From assembly GCA_037447655.1 (NCBI GenBank), contig JBBHKE010002549.1, positions 1 to 64,000 of the forward strand: a DNA stretch of 64,000 nucleotides. Reading direction: 5' to 3'. Shown piece by piece: positions 52,026 to 63,800 of the stretch. The translations under genes and the position numbers were made by a program. Every line of letters begins with the position of its first letter. The first letter of the stretch is position 1. The stretch comes from Zygnema cylindricum (lineage: Eukaryota > Streptophyta > Zygnematophyceae > Zygnematales > Zygnemataceae). A model generated the notes under the pieces. It had not been told where the DNA came from. It saw nothing but the letters and a program-made list of their open reading frames with translations, and searched no databases.

Positions 52026-55000
52026 TCACTTTTTCTTTTTCGGACGTGTACGCTTTCGTCGTGGGTTACTTAAGTTGCCTAAACTGCTCTCCACCGTTTC
52101 TTTCGACCTAGAACCTCCTTGGGGTCCATCACTATCTTGTCTCCCTCCACTACTACTCGACCCTTGTTGGTTACGGGCTCGAGGAGGAGGCATAAGAGCA
52201 CGGGCCGCCTGTACTTTCTGCATAATCAAAAACAATAACCAAGTAATAGTTAATAGTAGTAGTAGCACATAATCGGTTTCAGATTTCATCACTTATTTTC
52301 AAATACATAACATATTTTCTAAGTATTCAGCCCCAAGAACTTTCTGCATAAATCATAAACAATAACTAAATAGAACGCTTGAATCATAGTTGGTTTCAGA
52401 ATTCATCACTTATCTTCAAATAAACAACATCTTATTTACGCATTCAGCCCCCAGAACAAGTTTTGACATAATCGTGAAGCTCCGACAGTTTATCAGCAAC
52501 ATCTTCAACAACATTTTCAAAAACATTTTCCGCAACATTTTTAAAAACTCGAACGTCCTTAACAACGTTCTTCAAAAACATTTTCAAAAACATTTTCAAA
52601 AACATCTTCGACAAAAGAGGAAATCACGATGAAAAGGCAAACACTGAAATTCTGAAACCCAAATGTTTCTCATGTTTCTTACACAATGTTATCTCCCCAA
52701 ACTGTGACAGTGTTATCTGACATGGCATAAAAGACTCGTTACTCCATTTCCCAACCAGAGATCAGTCTCACCTGTACCAATGTGGGCATTTCTCACCTCC
52801 GTTTCTCTTAAAAAAATGTCCCTCTTATCTTAAGACACCATCAATTAAAAGGATCTTCTAGTCTTAAACACATACATTAAAGAAAAGGCATTCATGTCGG
52901 TCAGTCGAGGGATGTGGTAAAACCTCTGAAAACTCCAATCAACCTTTGCATACATATTTTAACTAATACAAAACCAAAAAGTACAAACACCAAATACGAG
53001 CATAAAAAGACGAGAAAAAACAGTAAAAATCGGGTTTGACTTTACAAACCTGAAGATTGAAGGGCCTCTGGGAGCCCGGATGCGTTGGCCTCGAATGACC
53101 ATTACGCATATTCCCGTGGGAATGTCCGGCGGTTCTATGTCTGTGGTGCCCGCTTTCAGTTGCTCGATTCTTTATTGGACTACTAATGATGTCTCCTTTT
53201 GGACTAGGAAGGACTTGTTCTCGAGATGTATCGTCTCCCAATTCATCATCAGCATCAGCATCGTCACTTGAACTACCTCCCATAAAAAAGTCGTCTTCAC
53301 TCATATCCAATGCACCGTCATCTTCACTGCCAGTTTCTGCAAAAAGAGATACCGAGCAAATGTAAAGCAAGGAGCTTATTTTAGCCACTTGCTAACCACA
53401 ATTTTAACCACTATTTTGGCCACTGTTTTCAATACTTTCACTACCAGTTTTGCAACAAGATACCGAGAAACCGTAATGCACGAAAAAAAAATTAGCCGCT
53501 TCTTAACAACATTTTTTAACCAGTGTTTTGGCAAGTCAAGCTCCTTTTTTCGTGTTTGAGTACATACAAATGATCCTTATATATGCATAAATAATCTTGG
53601 AATACATATTTGAGCACGACGAGAAAGGGTAAAAGATAAATTTTTCTTAGGGCAACTTGATAAATCTATCTTGTGGGTGAAACCATTCGCAAGTTTAAGA
53701 ATGAATGTACAGCAGCAAAAACTTGCCTCGCTTTTTTTTCACTCATTCTTACATCTGCTCTTTTTTAACAATACAGTATTCCAGTAATAAGGAGGCCCCT
53801 CCCTTCCCCCCTCCCTCCCCCTCTCCCTCCCCACCCCCTCCCTCATGTTGTGAAGAGTAACAATTTGTCCTTGCAAATTTGATTACAATCACTTCCTATC
53901 CTAACATGGCAACAACTATCCAGACTTTGTCGAGACTGACTTTGAGGAGAAAGAGAGAGACTCATCACTACGAGGTACTAAAATAAGCGTTAGCACTTTA
54001 CAAGAATTAATGACCCTATTATGTTAGTGAATTATTTGAGCCACCGCTCTTAAAATTAACTACATTAAAATGTTTTTACTTCACGTGGCTTGTTATGGGC
54101 CACTTAACTAACTCGTGTTATTGACACTCCTGCCAATTGTTATTAGAGGAACAGAATAATTAGTGTAAATGTGAAATTTAGAATATACAATACTGATTCA
54201 GTCTATGGTAACGCGGCAGTTTGTAGTTCCTTAGAAGTGTTATTAACAATATTTTATGATTTTTAGCCAAAAAAAAGCGCGAATGCATTAGTGTTATTGA
54301 CAGTAATGGCGATGGGCAGTGTGGCTTATTATTTTGGCTCAATGACACACTCATTCAAGCTAAGAGTTACTAAAGCAATAACAACGAGCAGTGTGGACCA
54401 GATAAACTAAAACATAAAGACTTGCCTTCTAAATCATGGCCGGCGGCCGCCGCAGCAGCAAGGTTATCTTTGATTATTAAACGGAGCTCCTGTCTTTTCT
54501 TGACGACCTCTTCATCGTCATTTCCCATAAACAATGAGACATAACGCTCTGTTTTTGGAAAAAACTGCTCGTAGGAAAAGAAACGGAAGAAAGAAAGAAA
54601 AGGAAAGTTAAGGAAAGGAAATATTGCTGGTCCATCGTTACTGTACGACTTTGGCTTAACATCAAATGACCACCTTAGCATGATTTTTGCAAAAAAATAC
54701 CTTGCTGTCATGATAGGAACAAACAGAATTTACTAACTAAATACACATAACTCTGGATACACACTAATTAATTGTGTATAAGTCATGGACGGCGTTCTCA
54801 ATGACAACATGCCTTGGATCCAGCATAACAAATAGGACAAACTTAAAGAAAAAAACAGCACATTTGGGAGGGGGGGNNNNNNNNNNNNNNNNNNNNNNNN
54901 NNNNNNNNNNNNNNNNNNNNNNNNNNNNNNNNNNNNNNNNNNNNNNNNNNNNNNNNNNNNNNNNNNNNNNNNNNNNNNNNNNNNNNNNNNNNNNNNNNNN

Positions 55001-56935
55001 NNNNNNNNNNNNNNNNNNNNNNNNNNNNNNNNNNNNNNNNNNNNNNNNNNNNNNNNNNNNNNNNNNNNNNNNNNNNNNNNNNNNNNNNNNNNNNNNNNNN
55101 NNNNNNNNNNNNNNNNNNNNNNNNNNNNNNNNNNNNNNNNNNNNNNNNNNNNNNNNNNNNNNNNNNNNNNNNNNNNNNNNNNNNNNNNNNNNNNNNNNNN
55201 NNNNNNNNNNATGGCAATGTCTAATATGATAAACGACGTCTTTTTACCACAACAACATAGTGACAGGATAGAATGACCCACCCGAATGTACTCCAAATCT
55301 TCCTTAAGCTCTGATAATTGCTGTGTCAACTCTGTGGCTTGCTGAGCTACCCGATCTTCTCCCGGATTCTCTGTTAAAGCCCGTTGTTGTCGTTCCACTC
55401 TCCTTATCCTTCGTTCCACTTTCCGCCTCTCTGCTCCCTAGCCAGTATCTCAAATAAGTGCTGACGAAGCCAGAAATGCTTTGCCATTTTTCTGCAGCAA
55501 ATAGTATAATCTGTAACGGTACTAAATTCTATAGATCCTTGAATACCGGTTTGTAACCGTTTTCATGCAACATAATTATTAAAATACCCATAGCGCCAAA
55601 ATGAACGCAGGCAAGGTGAAAGCTTATCAAAAACAACAAAACAGAAATCCTCTTACGCAATTACTAGGATTACCAGCCAGTAATCAGAGTAATCGTACAG
55701 AGAAAGGTAGAAAATCGCCATGCACTTTTCTGTAAAATTACTGCGATTACATTGCCAGCAACTCCAGTAACCCCGTATGTGTAATTACTCTATAAGCAGT
55801 TTTCAAATCTTGTTCCAAACTGACGAAGTTACAAACCTTTGAAAGTGTGGTTGTGAAGACAATTCCGACAACAAATTTTTACACTGAATTTCAGCACTGA
55901 ATTTTATTAGTATAATTGAAGGTAGAATTTCACATGACTACTGACATTCTTGAGCAAATATAGAAAAAAACTCTGTGACTGACCAAAGAACTTCACTTTT
56001 CGATAACGAAGTGTCATCATGCGCTCCAATTCTCCCTTGGCATGTTCATCCGCTAAAGCTTGCAGCTCCTCCAATTTCTTCTCCTGAACAATTTTTACTT
56101 CTGCTGGAAGCTCCTGTAACCTCGGACCTTCAACTGAATAAGAATCATTTGAAGTCTTAAAAGGGAATTATAAGAGCCATGTAGCTGTCGTTAATGGCGC
56201 AGTAATCATTGTATTCATACAGAAAACTGTACGACTTTGTAAAAAAAGAAAGATTTTCTATACGTTACGGTGATTACTGGCTGGTATCGCCAGTAATTCC
56301 ACACATATGATTACCATATTACATTACACTGTCAAGTACAGATGAATGTCATTAAGTGATTGGTTTAAAATTACAGAATAATGCTTCATCACGATGTTTC
56401 GTTGTTAATAATTACACGAGATATCATTATTAAGCATCTTGTATAGCATTCAAAAGAGTATTATGAAGTATTCTTTGAGTGGTCATTGGTAGTTCTCGCA
56501 GGTAGATAGTGAATTCTGGAATCAGCAAATACAATAAGCATTGACCACAACAATATTAAATTATCATTCATTCGGAATTATTTAGACGGTAAGAGATAAT
56601 GGCATACATTAGGCGTTTGTTTAACAATTATCAACAATGGGAATCCTTTATTGACATCTAAAGAATAGTCAGGAATTAATTTGTCTTTTTTGGAAAAGAT
56701 GTTAACAAAGCAATGACAAAACACACACTTTCCGAAGATTATCCGTTCAGCGTATAGCTTATGAATAATTATTTGAAACAAAAGCTTTACAAAGAAAGGT
56801 AAAAACACACACTTTACGGAGGAGCCGCTGAATGGAACGAATGCGGTTTTTTATCGACGCAATACGGCCTTTCTTTTCCCCTGCATCTCGCTCTTTTCCT
56901 TTTCCTCGCTTGCGTTGAACCACCCCTCGAGGCAT
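52026..56935 (-). CDS. EFG1: rRNA-processing protein EFG1
   Basis: EFG1 is a nucleolar coiled-coil protein needed in small-subunit rRNA processing. Exons (minus): 56935-56818, 56133-55984, 55433-55282, 54564-54426, 53336-53050 and 52217-52026; phases agree and give 345 residues. Seen: basic start MPRGVVQRKRGKGK, IKNRIRSIQRLLR, LPAEVKIVQEKKLEELQ, KVKFFAERRKVERRIRRVER, QLSELKEDLEYIR, FFPKTERYVSLF, an Ala run, TGSEDDGALDMSEDDFF, ARALMPPPRARN and a Lys-rich end RRKRTRPKKKK. The acidic tract and the basic tail are usual in plant members. Intron 4 begins with GC rather than GT (AG then GCAAGT at 54425). The assembly gap lies in intron 3 and does not touch an exon. Confidence 0.93.
52205..52445. repeat. 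Tandem duplication, unit about 125 bp, over the EFG1 exon 6 acceptor
   Basis: ACTTTCTGCATAATCAAAAA and ACTTTCTGCATAAATCATAA are about 126 bp apart, each followed by CAATAAC-AA-TA and GGTTTCAGA-TTCATCACTTA. The duplicate puts a second TGCAG acceptor upstream of the real one. Confidence 0.8.
52495..52615. repeat. TTCAAAAACATT simple repeat
   Basis: Units AACATTTTCAAAA with small changes run for about 120 bases in the last EFG1 intron. Confidence 0.9.
53330..53510. repeat. Tandem duplication, 111-bp offset, over the EFG1 exon 5 acceptor
   Basis: CACTGCCAGTTTCTGCAAAA, AGATACCGAG and TAGCCACTTGCTAACCAC recur 111 bases on as CACTACCAGTTTTGCAACAA, AGATACCGAG and TAGCCGCTTCTTAACAAC. The first eight exonic bases and the acceptor are included in the duplication. 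Confidence 0.8.
54040..54400. mobile_element. MITE fragments of two related families in EFG1 intron 4
   Basis: CACGTGGCTTGTTATGGGCC with ACTTAACTAACTCGTG resembles 42900-42930 and 59655-59690. GCATTAGTGTTATTGACAGT with GGCGATGGGCAGTGTGGC is a right end of the TACACTGCCCAT family, repeated in part at 54378 (ACAACGAGCAGTGTGG). Borders are unclear. Confidence 0.5.
54877..55210. other. Assembly gap (334 N)
   Basis: A run of unknown bases in EFG1 intron 3. The left edge is a G homopolymer (GGGAGGGGGG), which probably stopped the read or assembly. Confidence 0.99.
55640..56340. repeat. Inverted-repeat-like GATTACC/GGTAATC segments in EFG1 introns
   Basis: ATTACTAGGATTACCAGCCA near 55660 and GATTACTGGCTGGTATCGCC near 56272 are partly complementary. 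GTAACCCCGTATGTGTAATT near 55770 and TAATTCCACACATATGATTA near 56293 also face each other. The span includes EFG1 exon 2, so they may be two remnants of a MITE rather than one element. Confidence 0.35.
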
Positions 56936-58279
56936 AGCTCAACAAGTCCAATGACATACACACAAGAAAACAATTTCTCCTAGAAGACTAGAGATAGGAT
57001 AGAAATGTTAGGATTTTCAAGATTCGGAGAGAATAATCTCTATGAATAGAGAAGACATGCGCACGACAAAACTGTTAACAGGGGCAAAATGGAACTGTCA
57101 GGGTTTCAAGGATGTATAAGCTCATAAAGTATCCCCTGAGAAGGAGCAGAGTTTGATATAAACTTATGTATGGGAAAGAAGGAAACGACGTCTGCAACTT
57201 TGCATTTTGGAGGAGATTGGATAACATTGAGCTTTCGGTGTGCCCTAAAAGTGAAAACATTTCGAAATCGCACAGAATCAGCAATATCGTGCGGGAAATT
57301 CCTAGCACTAAAAATCTGGTGAAACAATTTTTTTGCGGCCGCATGAAATTTCTTGGGCTGAAATTCCATGGGAGGCCCCGTTCAGTTCACATCAATCGTT
57401 TTTAACAACCATCCAGATCAGAATCTACGGCCTTCAACTGCGCAAGCCATAGAAAAGAGTCATGATCATGCGTTTAAACTGTCCTGGCCGTCCCATGGGA
57501 CTTTTTCCTTCACTTTGTGGTCTCGCACGAAATTTAAATTTAAGGGGACCTTATATTCGGCTGAGATTTTTTGCTATTTCGCCTCGTCGACGTAAAGGTT
57601 ACATACACAATCTTAAAGTACGTATTCATATGCAAAGGACGAGGGATGAACTTGTCCTTTTAAAGGCCGAGCAGCGTATTGTTATCGGCATTCGTACGCA
57701 TATTTAACGATATTGTACTTCAATCATTTGTTGGTTCCAACTATGGTTTCGCAAGCATACAATATCATAGAAAGCTTTACCCTAACCGTTCGATTTTCAT
57801 GAAAGCTCCCTAACCGTTCGATTTTGATGAAAGCATCCCCAGTGGTTCGATTTTGACGAAACACAACAGTAGGATTGTGATATACCCTGCCCATTAGACC
57901 ATTCTGAACCATCGATACGGTTCGATCGCGACTGGCCCCACGATAGCGCGTATGTAATGTACAAGTGAAGCGATCGCGCAGGCTGTCAATTTCCAATTTC
58001 CACCTCGTATCTACAGTTCTGTACCGTATCACTCGTTTGTACGAACATGGTTAACAAATTCGCTCCTCGGTCTTCAGATTCACCGCTCTTGTCCTTTTAG
58101 GCTTTTACGTAGTAAATTCGTACGTTAAAATGTACGATTGCATAGACCGTAGAAACTAGAAAGTGTACCTTGTCGGAAATAGCAAATAACAGGCGAAAAA
58201 AACTAACAGGCGAAAATAACTTCCCATTCGGAACTTCAAACATTTGCTCTTCCAACCTCCTGCATTTCCTTTGTTCGCC
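56936..58279. promoter_or_regulatory. Bidirectional spacer between EFG1 and UBP14 start codons
   Basis: The start codons are 1.34 kb apart and the genes diverge. A short tandem repeat of about 30 bases lies at 57780-57865. GCGGCCGC occurs at 57335. CGATCGC-type motifs occur at 57930-57980. The frames at 57075-57707 overlap on both strands and show no domain. Confidence 0.45.
57778..57868. repeat. Three tandem copies of a unit of about 30 bp
   Basis: CCCTAACCGTTCGATTTTCA, CCCTAACCGTTCGATTTTGA and CCCCAGTGGTTCGATTTTGA, each followed by TGAAAGC or CGAAAC, are spaced 28-32 bases apart. Confidence 0.85.
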
Positions 58280-61200
58280 ATGGATGCTATTAGGCAGGCG
58301 ATGCATCATGTGTGCATTCCGAACGCATCCACACGTGTGTTTAAGGAAGAATGCTGCATCACGTTTGATACTCCTGTATGCTTTAACGGAAACTCTCTTC
58401 TTTTAGCTCATCTTTGCAAAAGCCTCTGCTGTTGTTGGTTGCCGAAAGGCTTTTTTTTCACCTCCTTGTTTTTATCTTGTTTTCTTTAACAAAATTTAAA
58501 CAATCCTAACACCTAAAAAACGTAATAACTTTAGTAAACGCTTTTTATTTATTCCAGAGGGCCGAAGGAGGTCTGTTTGTGGACCTTTCATCGTTTTTGG
58601 CGTTCGGTCGAGATTGTGTGGAATGGAATTATGCAAAGACTGGACATCCACTCTATTTGCGGTTGCGTAGTTCACCTGAGAGTGAAGAGAGACCATCGAA
58701 AAAGCCTACACTTCTTGCAATTGGTAAGCCTTGCCTTTTTACAATTTTTAGTGAAACCTTATGCCTGTCACAACTCTATAATTTGCTGTTCTTATGAAAG
58801 CATCACAATTTCACAACTCTTATTTTCTAAGTTTTTTACACAATTTTTGAATTCTACTGTAAAATTAGTTTAGAGGTGTAGTTTTATGGGATATGCGTCC
58901 AATTGTATGGGTATATCAAGGGTTTAACTGGTTGCCTCATGGTTTACTGGTTTCCAATTTTCAATTTCAACTTTCTTTGGTTTTTTCTGTCTTTTTAAAG
59001 CGGCCTGGTAGTTGGTGCAAATAAGTTAAAAAGTGTTGTGCAACTGAAAACAATCGAAGGTGGAGGTTTCAATTCTTTGTTTGTATGAAGGCGCCTGATT
59101 ACGAACATTAGGGGTTTTTTAGGCAAGCTGTCTTGGATTATGTTCTGTAGCTGATTTTTAAATGAAGATAATATCTTGTAAACCTTTTGGTGTGGCTGAA
59201 TTTTTTGTTTTTCTTTTCCTGTTCAAATTCGTTTATAAGGGCAATCAGCAGTTCAGAACATTACTTTGCATAGTTGGTGTGAAATATAGCATGTATTACA
59301 AGCCAAGAACTTGCTAACAAAACCCACACTAATTCGATGACCAATATTTTATCCCCTCTCAATTAACAACATGGATTTGTTTCTCTTGTTTTTCTCAGGC
59401 GTAGAGGGTGGGTTTGAACCTAAGGAAAAACGGTACAAGGATGAATATAGTGTGGTCGTGCTTCCCAGTTTTGAGGAGGTTCCATATCCCAACAACGATC
59501 TACCAGACCAGGTAAGCAGTTAAACTGCCCATCGCCATTATAGTTAGTGTATTGTCAGCATTAACACCTTATTAGAGGTAACTACACTAACTTAGCTGGT
59601 AGATTTGGTGAATAGCATTAGCACTTAATTAGAATTAACTCCTCTAAATTATGTTTCACCAGGTGGCTCGTTCTAAACCACTTAACTAAATTGTGGCACT
59701 AACATGAATTTAGGATTATGTTCAAAAACACACTCACTCGAATTAGAGTAATCAAGCTCAAGAGCTATGTACAGTGTACTAAATGGAAATAGGTTTCTTT
59801 CTATAAGCTTTTGTTGTAATATTATCAACTACTACATGTGTGGAATGCTAATTTAGGTCTCTCGTTTTTCATTTTCTGGTGAGCCAATATTACCGTGCAT
59901 CCGGATATTTTTGTCGTTCTAACATAGTCAAATCTTGAACTTTTGACATGGAGTTGACACGATGTGAGGTGTTTGATACGAAATCCAAGAAACTTGGTTC
60001 TTGGCAAAATGAGAGAGCAAATTTCAAAGGCATCTTGTAAAAAATATGCAACTAGGAAAAGAGGTTCTAGGTGGTCAAAAATAGAGGTGATGTAAAAAAT
60101 CTAAATTCTGTGCACAACAACCTGGTGGAAATGCCAAAAGTGGAATATACATCTATTTCTGCTTATTTGTTTTATGTTTCTTCAGCTGGAGAGCAGCAAA
60201 AAGAAGAAGAACACAACGTCCAACACATCAGCTGTTTGTTCGTCTTTGATTTCTTGACTTGCCATGGCTGATTCCATTTCTACGCTTGGCTTAGACATGC
60301 CATGCCTGTGCAAGCAGATTCATCCATTTGGTTATGTGGCTCTGAAAATTGCAAAGAACGATTTTATTCCTATTGCTGTTTTTGTTTGGTAATTGGATGT
60401 ATAACGCTGTTCTGCTTCCTGGTTTATAGCAGTATGTCTTTGTATTTTTTTGGGGATGTTACAGAAAGTATGTTTGCCAAAATTCTGACTTGTGTATATC
60501 TGTATATTTACTCCTCGATATGTCCACCACACTTTTCGCTGTTATTAGTGTAGATGGACAGGGTTGGTGTGCATGGGAAGAAAATGCGTTCCATGCCATT
60601 TTAAGAATGAATCAATGGCTGGCATTAAAGCCTGTGGTCCTTGTATATTTCTAATTTCTATGTCCATACTAGTTCTTGTGCTCGGTGACAGCTACATTAT
60701 GTCGCCCAAGATAATTGCAGTCATTGTATCCTAACTTCTACTAGTTGTAGTGGTTTTTGTCTTCTCTATCCAAATTGAGCCAAAGGTTTACTAATTAACT
60801 CATGGCTACAAGTAGTCAGCTTTCTATCTTTTCCTTTTACGATACTCTATTTTTCTAGAAGACTAGTAAAAAACTTGACAATCAGTTCAAAATACTGCAA
60901 CAAAAAGCCCCTAAAACTAATTGTAAACAGCAAAAGAACAACACCTCCATGCAAAACCAAAATCTCAGCCGAAGCAAAAGCTTTGCGAAATCACAGTTGA
61001 TTTTGGTTTGAGCCAATATTTATTCCGAAACTTCTTGTTGTGGTGGTGGAGGGTCCCTTAAAACCCTCAAAAACCCCTGATGCATTTAGAATACGGGTGA
61101 GGTGGGGATTGCAGGTTGGAGCCTTTTTTTGTAAGGGGACAGGCAGTTGTCCGCCAATGCTAAGAACTAGGAGGCATTCTGAACTGCATACATACATGAA

Positions 61201-63706
61201 TTTTATATCAGTGAACATACATTTGGAGTGTTTCTGTAAGGTAATGAAAGGCTCAAGGGCTTCTACTGGCAGGTGGCGATGGCAGTGGAGAAAGTTCTTT
61301 CATCAGAGGGAGCAGAAAAACAACAACAACTTTCTGCCTGGGTTGCCGAAAAAAAGAAGGACAGTCCCTATCCAATGAGTTTACAGCAATTGGACAATGG
61401 AGTAGTCGTGGCCCCGTCTGGTTGGAAATGTGCAAAATGTGATCAGGTGGAGAACCTCTGGTTGAATCTTACGGATGGGAGTATTCTATGTGGACGTCGA
61501 AATTGGGACGGAAGTGGAGGCAATAATCATGCAGTGGAGCATTATGAAACTATGAAGTATCCACTCGCTGTCAAGCTCGGAACTATTACAGCCGATCTCT
61601 CTGCAACTGGTGAGGCCGTGAGACAGTTTATGTGAGACTGACTGTTAAATTTTGGACATTCTTGGTAGTCTCACCATAATGATTTGGACTGTCCCTCTCC
61701 CTCTCCCTCTCCCTCTTCCTTTTTGGCCGTTCTTTTCAAATGGTGCCTGAGAGTCTGCTCGTTGGTTGAATTGTATTTAAAGCTGGGAAATCGATGAGTT
61801 CCTGGAAATGTAATGCCTGAGAAATTGATAGCAGGTTTTGTTTGATTTGCGATATCGTCTTTCTTTGATGAATTGTAGTGATTTTGTCGCAGCCAGTTTT
61901 TGTCTTTTCCAGGATGGAACTTGTGGAACTATTTTCTCTGAAGACTCTTACGGTCTTTTGCTGTAAAGACTTTGGAAAAGTCAACTTGCCGTTAGTCCTC
62001 TAAACTAAACTTTTCTTCATAAACCTGTGGGATTTTTCCCTTCCTTGCTGACGGTTCACAGGAGTGAAATTACTTATTGTTTGTATAATATATATATTTT
62101 TTGTTCTAATAAAGAAATTCTCTATTGTTTGTATAATTTAAGATATCTGTTTTTTTCTGCAGGGAACGCTTTTAATGCTGGGTCGTTTAATTCAACCAAA
62201 GCAGAATTTGGAGAATCAGCTTTTCGTGCTTTCAACAATGGGGGAAGTTCTTCGCAGTTTTTGTCATCAAGTTCAAGAGGAGACTTTTTGGGACCGCAAG
62301 GATCAAAAGGTGATGCATGCTGAAATATTATTTTATTTTTCTGTTGGAATTGTAGTATCTGCTGGTTGGAGGATTTGTGAGGCTATTTGATGTCAAGGGA
62401 AGTATCCATCTCCTTTTTTTTTATCCTTTTCCCCTATTTTCCATTATTTCCCTCCTTCCAGTCTTCGTCTGTCAACCAATATGCTATTTTTTGTAACAAT
62501 TAGCCTTTACAACGAAATGCTTGGTTATTGATGTTTTTTTATAATGGTTTCCTCACCAGGAAAATATACAGGAGTTTCTGCAGAAACGATGTTTGATGCT
62601 GGATCTATGGCTTCTGATAACCTACAAAACAAAGAAAAGAACTCTCTTCCCTTCAACATTGGAGGAAACGTTTCACAAGTTTCACCGCTGAATTCAGGAG
62701 GATTTTTGTCAAAACAGGGATCTGCAGGTAATGATTTTTTATTAACGTTGGATATCCAATGAAGTCAATACTTTTCATGTGTCTGATAAATAGTGAAGAT
62801 GAACATACTTGGGGCCAGTAGTATGTTTTTCGATTTGAGGAAGAGATTTTCTTATTTGTCCTTCCTTCACTTTGGAAGTGTATGGACATGTTGTATTATC
62901 ATTGTTCTTATTTTTTCTCTCCTGTTTTCCTCATAGTGAGTCGAGGTGTCATTTTAAAAAGAAATTGATGCAGCTGTTTTCACGTTTTCAATGGAAGCTC
63001 ACTGGATACCATCTTATTTGTCTTTTTCTTAGGGTTTCAAGCCGGTGAAATTCCAACAGTTCCTGATGTGTCAACTCGCGCAGTTTCTGGCCAAGCGATA
63101 GCTCATGTTCCGTCTTTTCCTGACCCGTATCCTTCTTTTCTTTTATTTTCTTGGACAAGAATTCATAACTAATGGGGCTTTTTGTCCATTTTCCATGGTA
63201 TGATTGATATAGAATGTCCTGGATGCTAATTTTCATGGTAGTCAAAATATCTGCTTTATTTCCCATGTAATTGTTTGAAGAAGCTATAAGTAACTTCTGC
63301 ATAAATTGTTGAATTTCTTGAAGGCTCGTTGATATATTGAATCTGTGCAGGTATTGCTAGTTTTGTGATCTGACAACATATAATTCTTGTTGGAACAAAC
63401 ATTTCTTTTCTTTTTCTGGTCTTTCCCCATCAGTCGTTGACGTTTTTTTTTTCAAGTCGAACCTTGACTCAATTTTTTAGTGTACCGCTTAATCCTGGAG
63501 CTTTGGCAAGACAGCTGAGGGCTTCAGCGGATTCAAAAAGAGGGAAGAGAAGGAAACCTCCTGTTGAAGCCATGGTAGTGCCAGGTGAGATAATGATGGT
63601 GTTGCTGTACACGTTGTTTGATTGTTTTGTTTATTTATCTCTACAATGGTTTGTTTTATTCAACTAGGAGTTTTGATTGGTCATTCTTAGTTTTCTAAGC
63701 CTTGGA

Positions 63707-63800
<94 letters not shown>

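Noticed and set aside
54733-55419. Frames running through the N-run
   Set aside because: Artefacts of reading unknown bases as open. Only 55282-55433 is a real exon.
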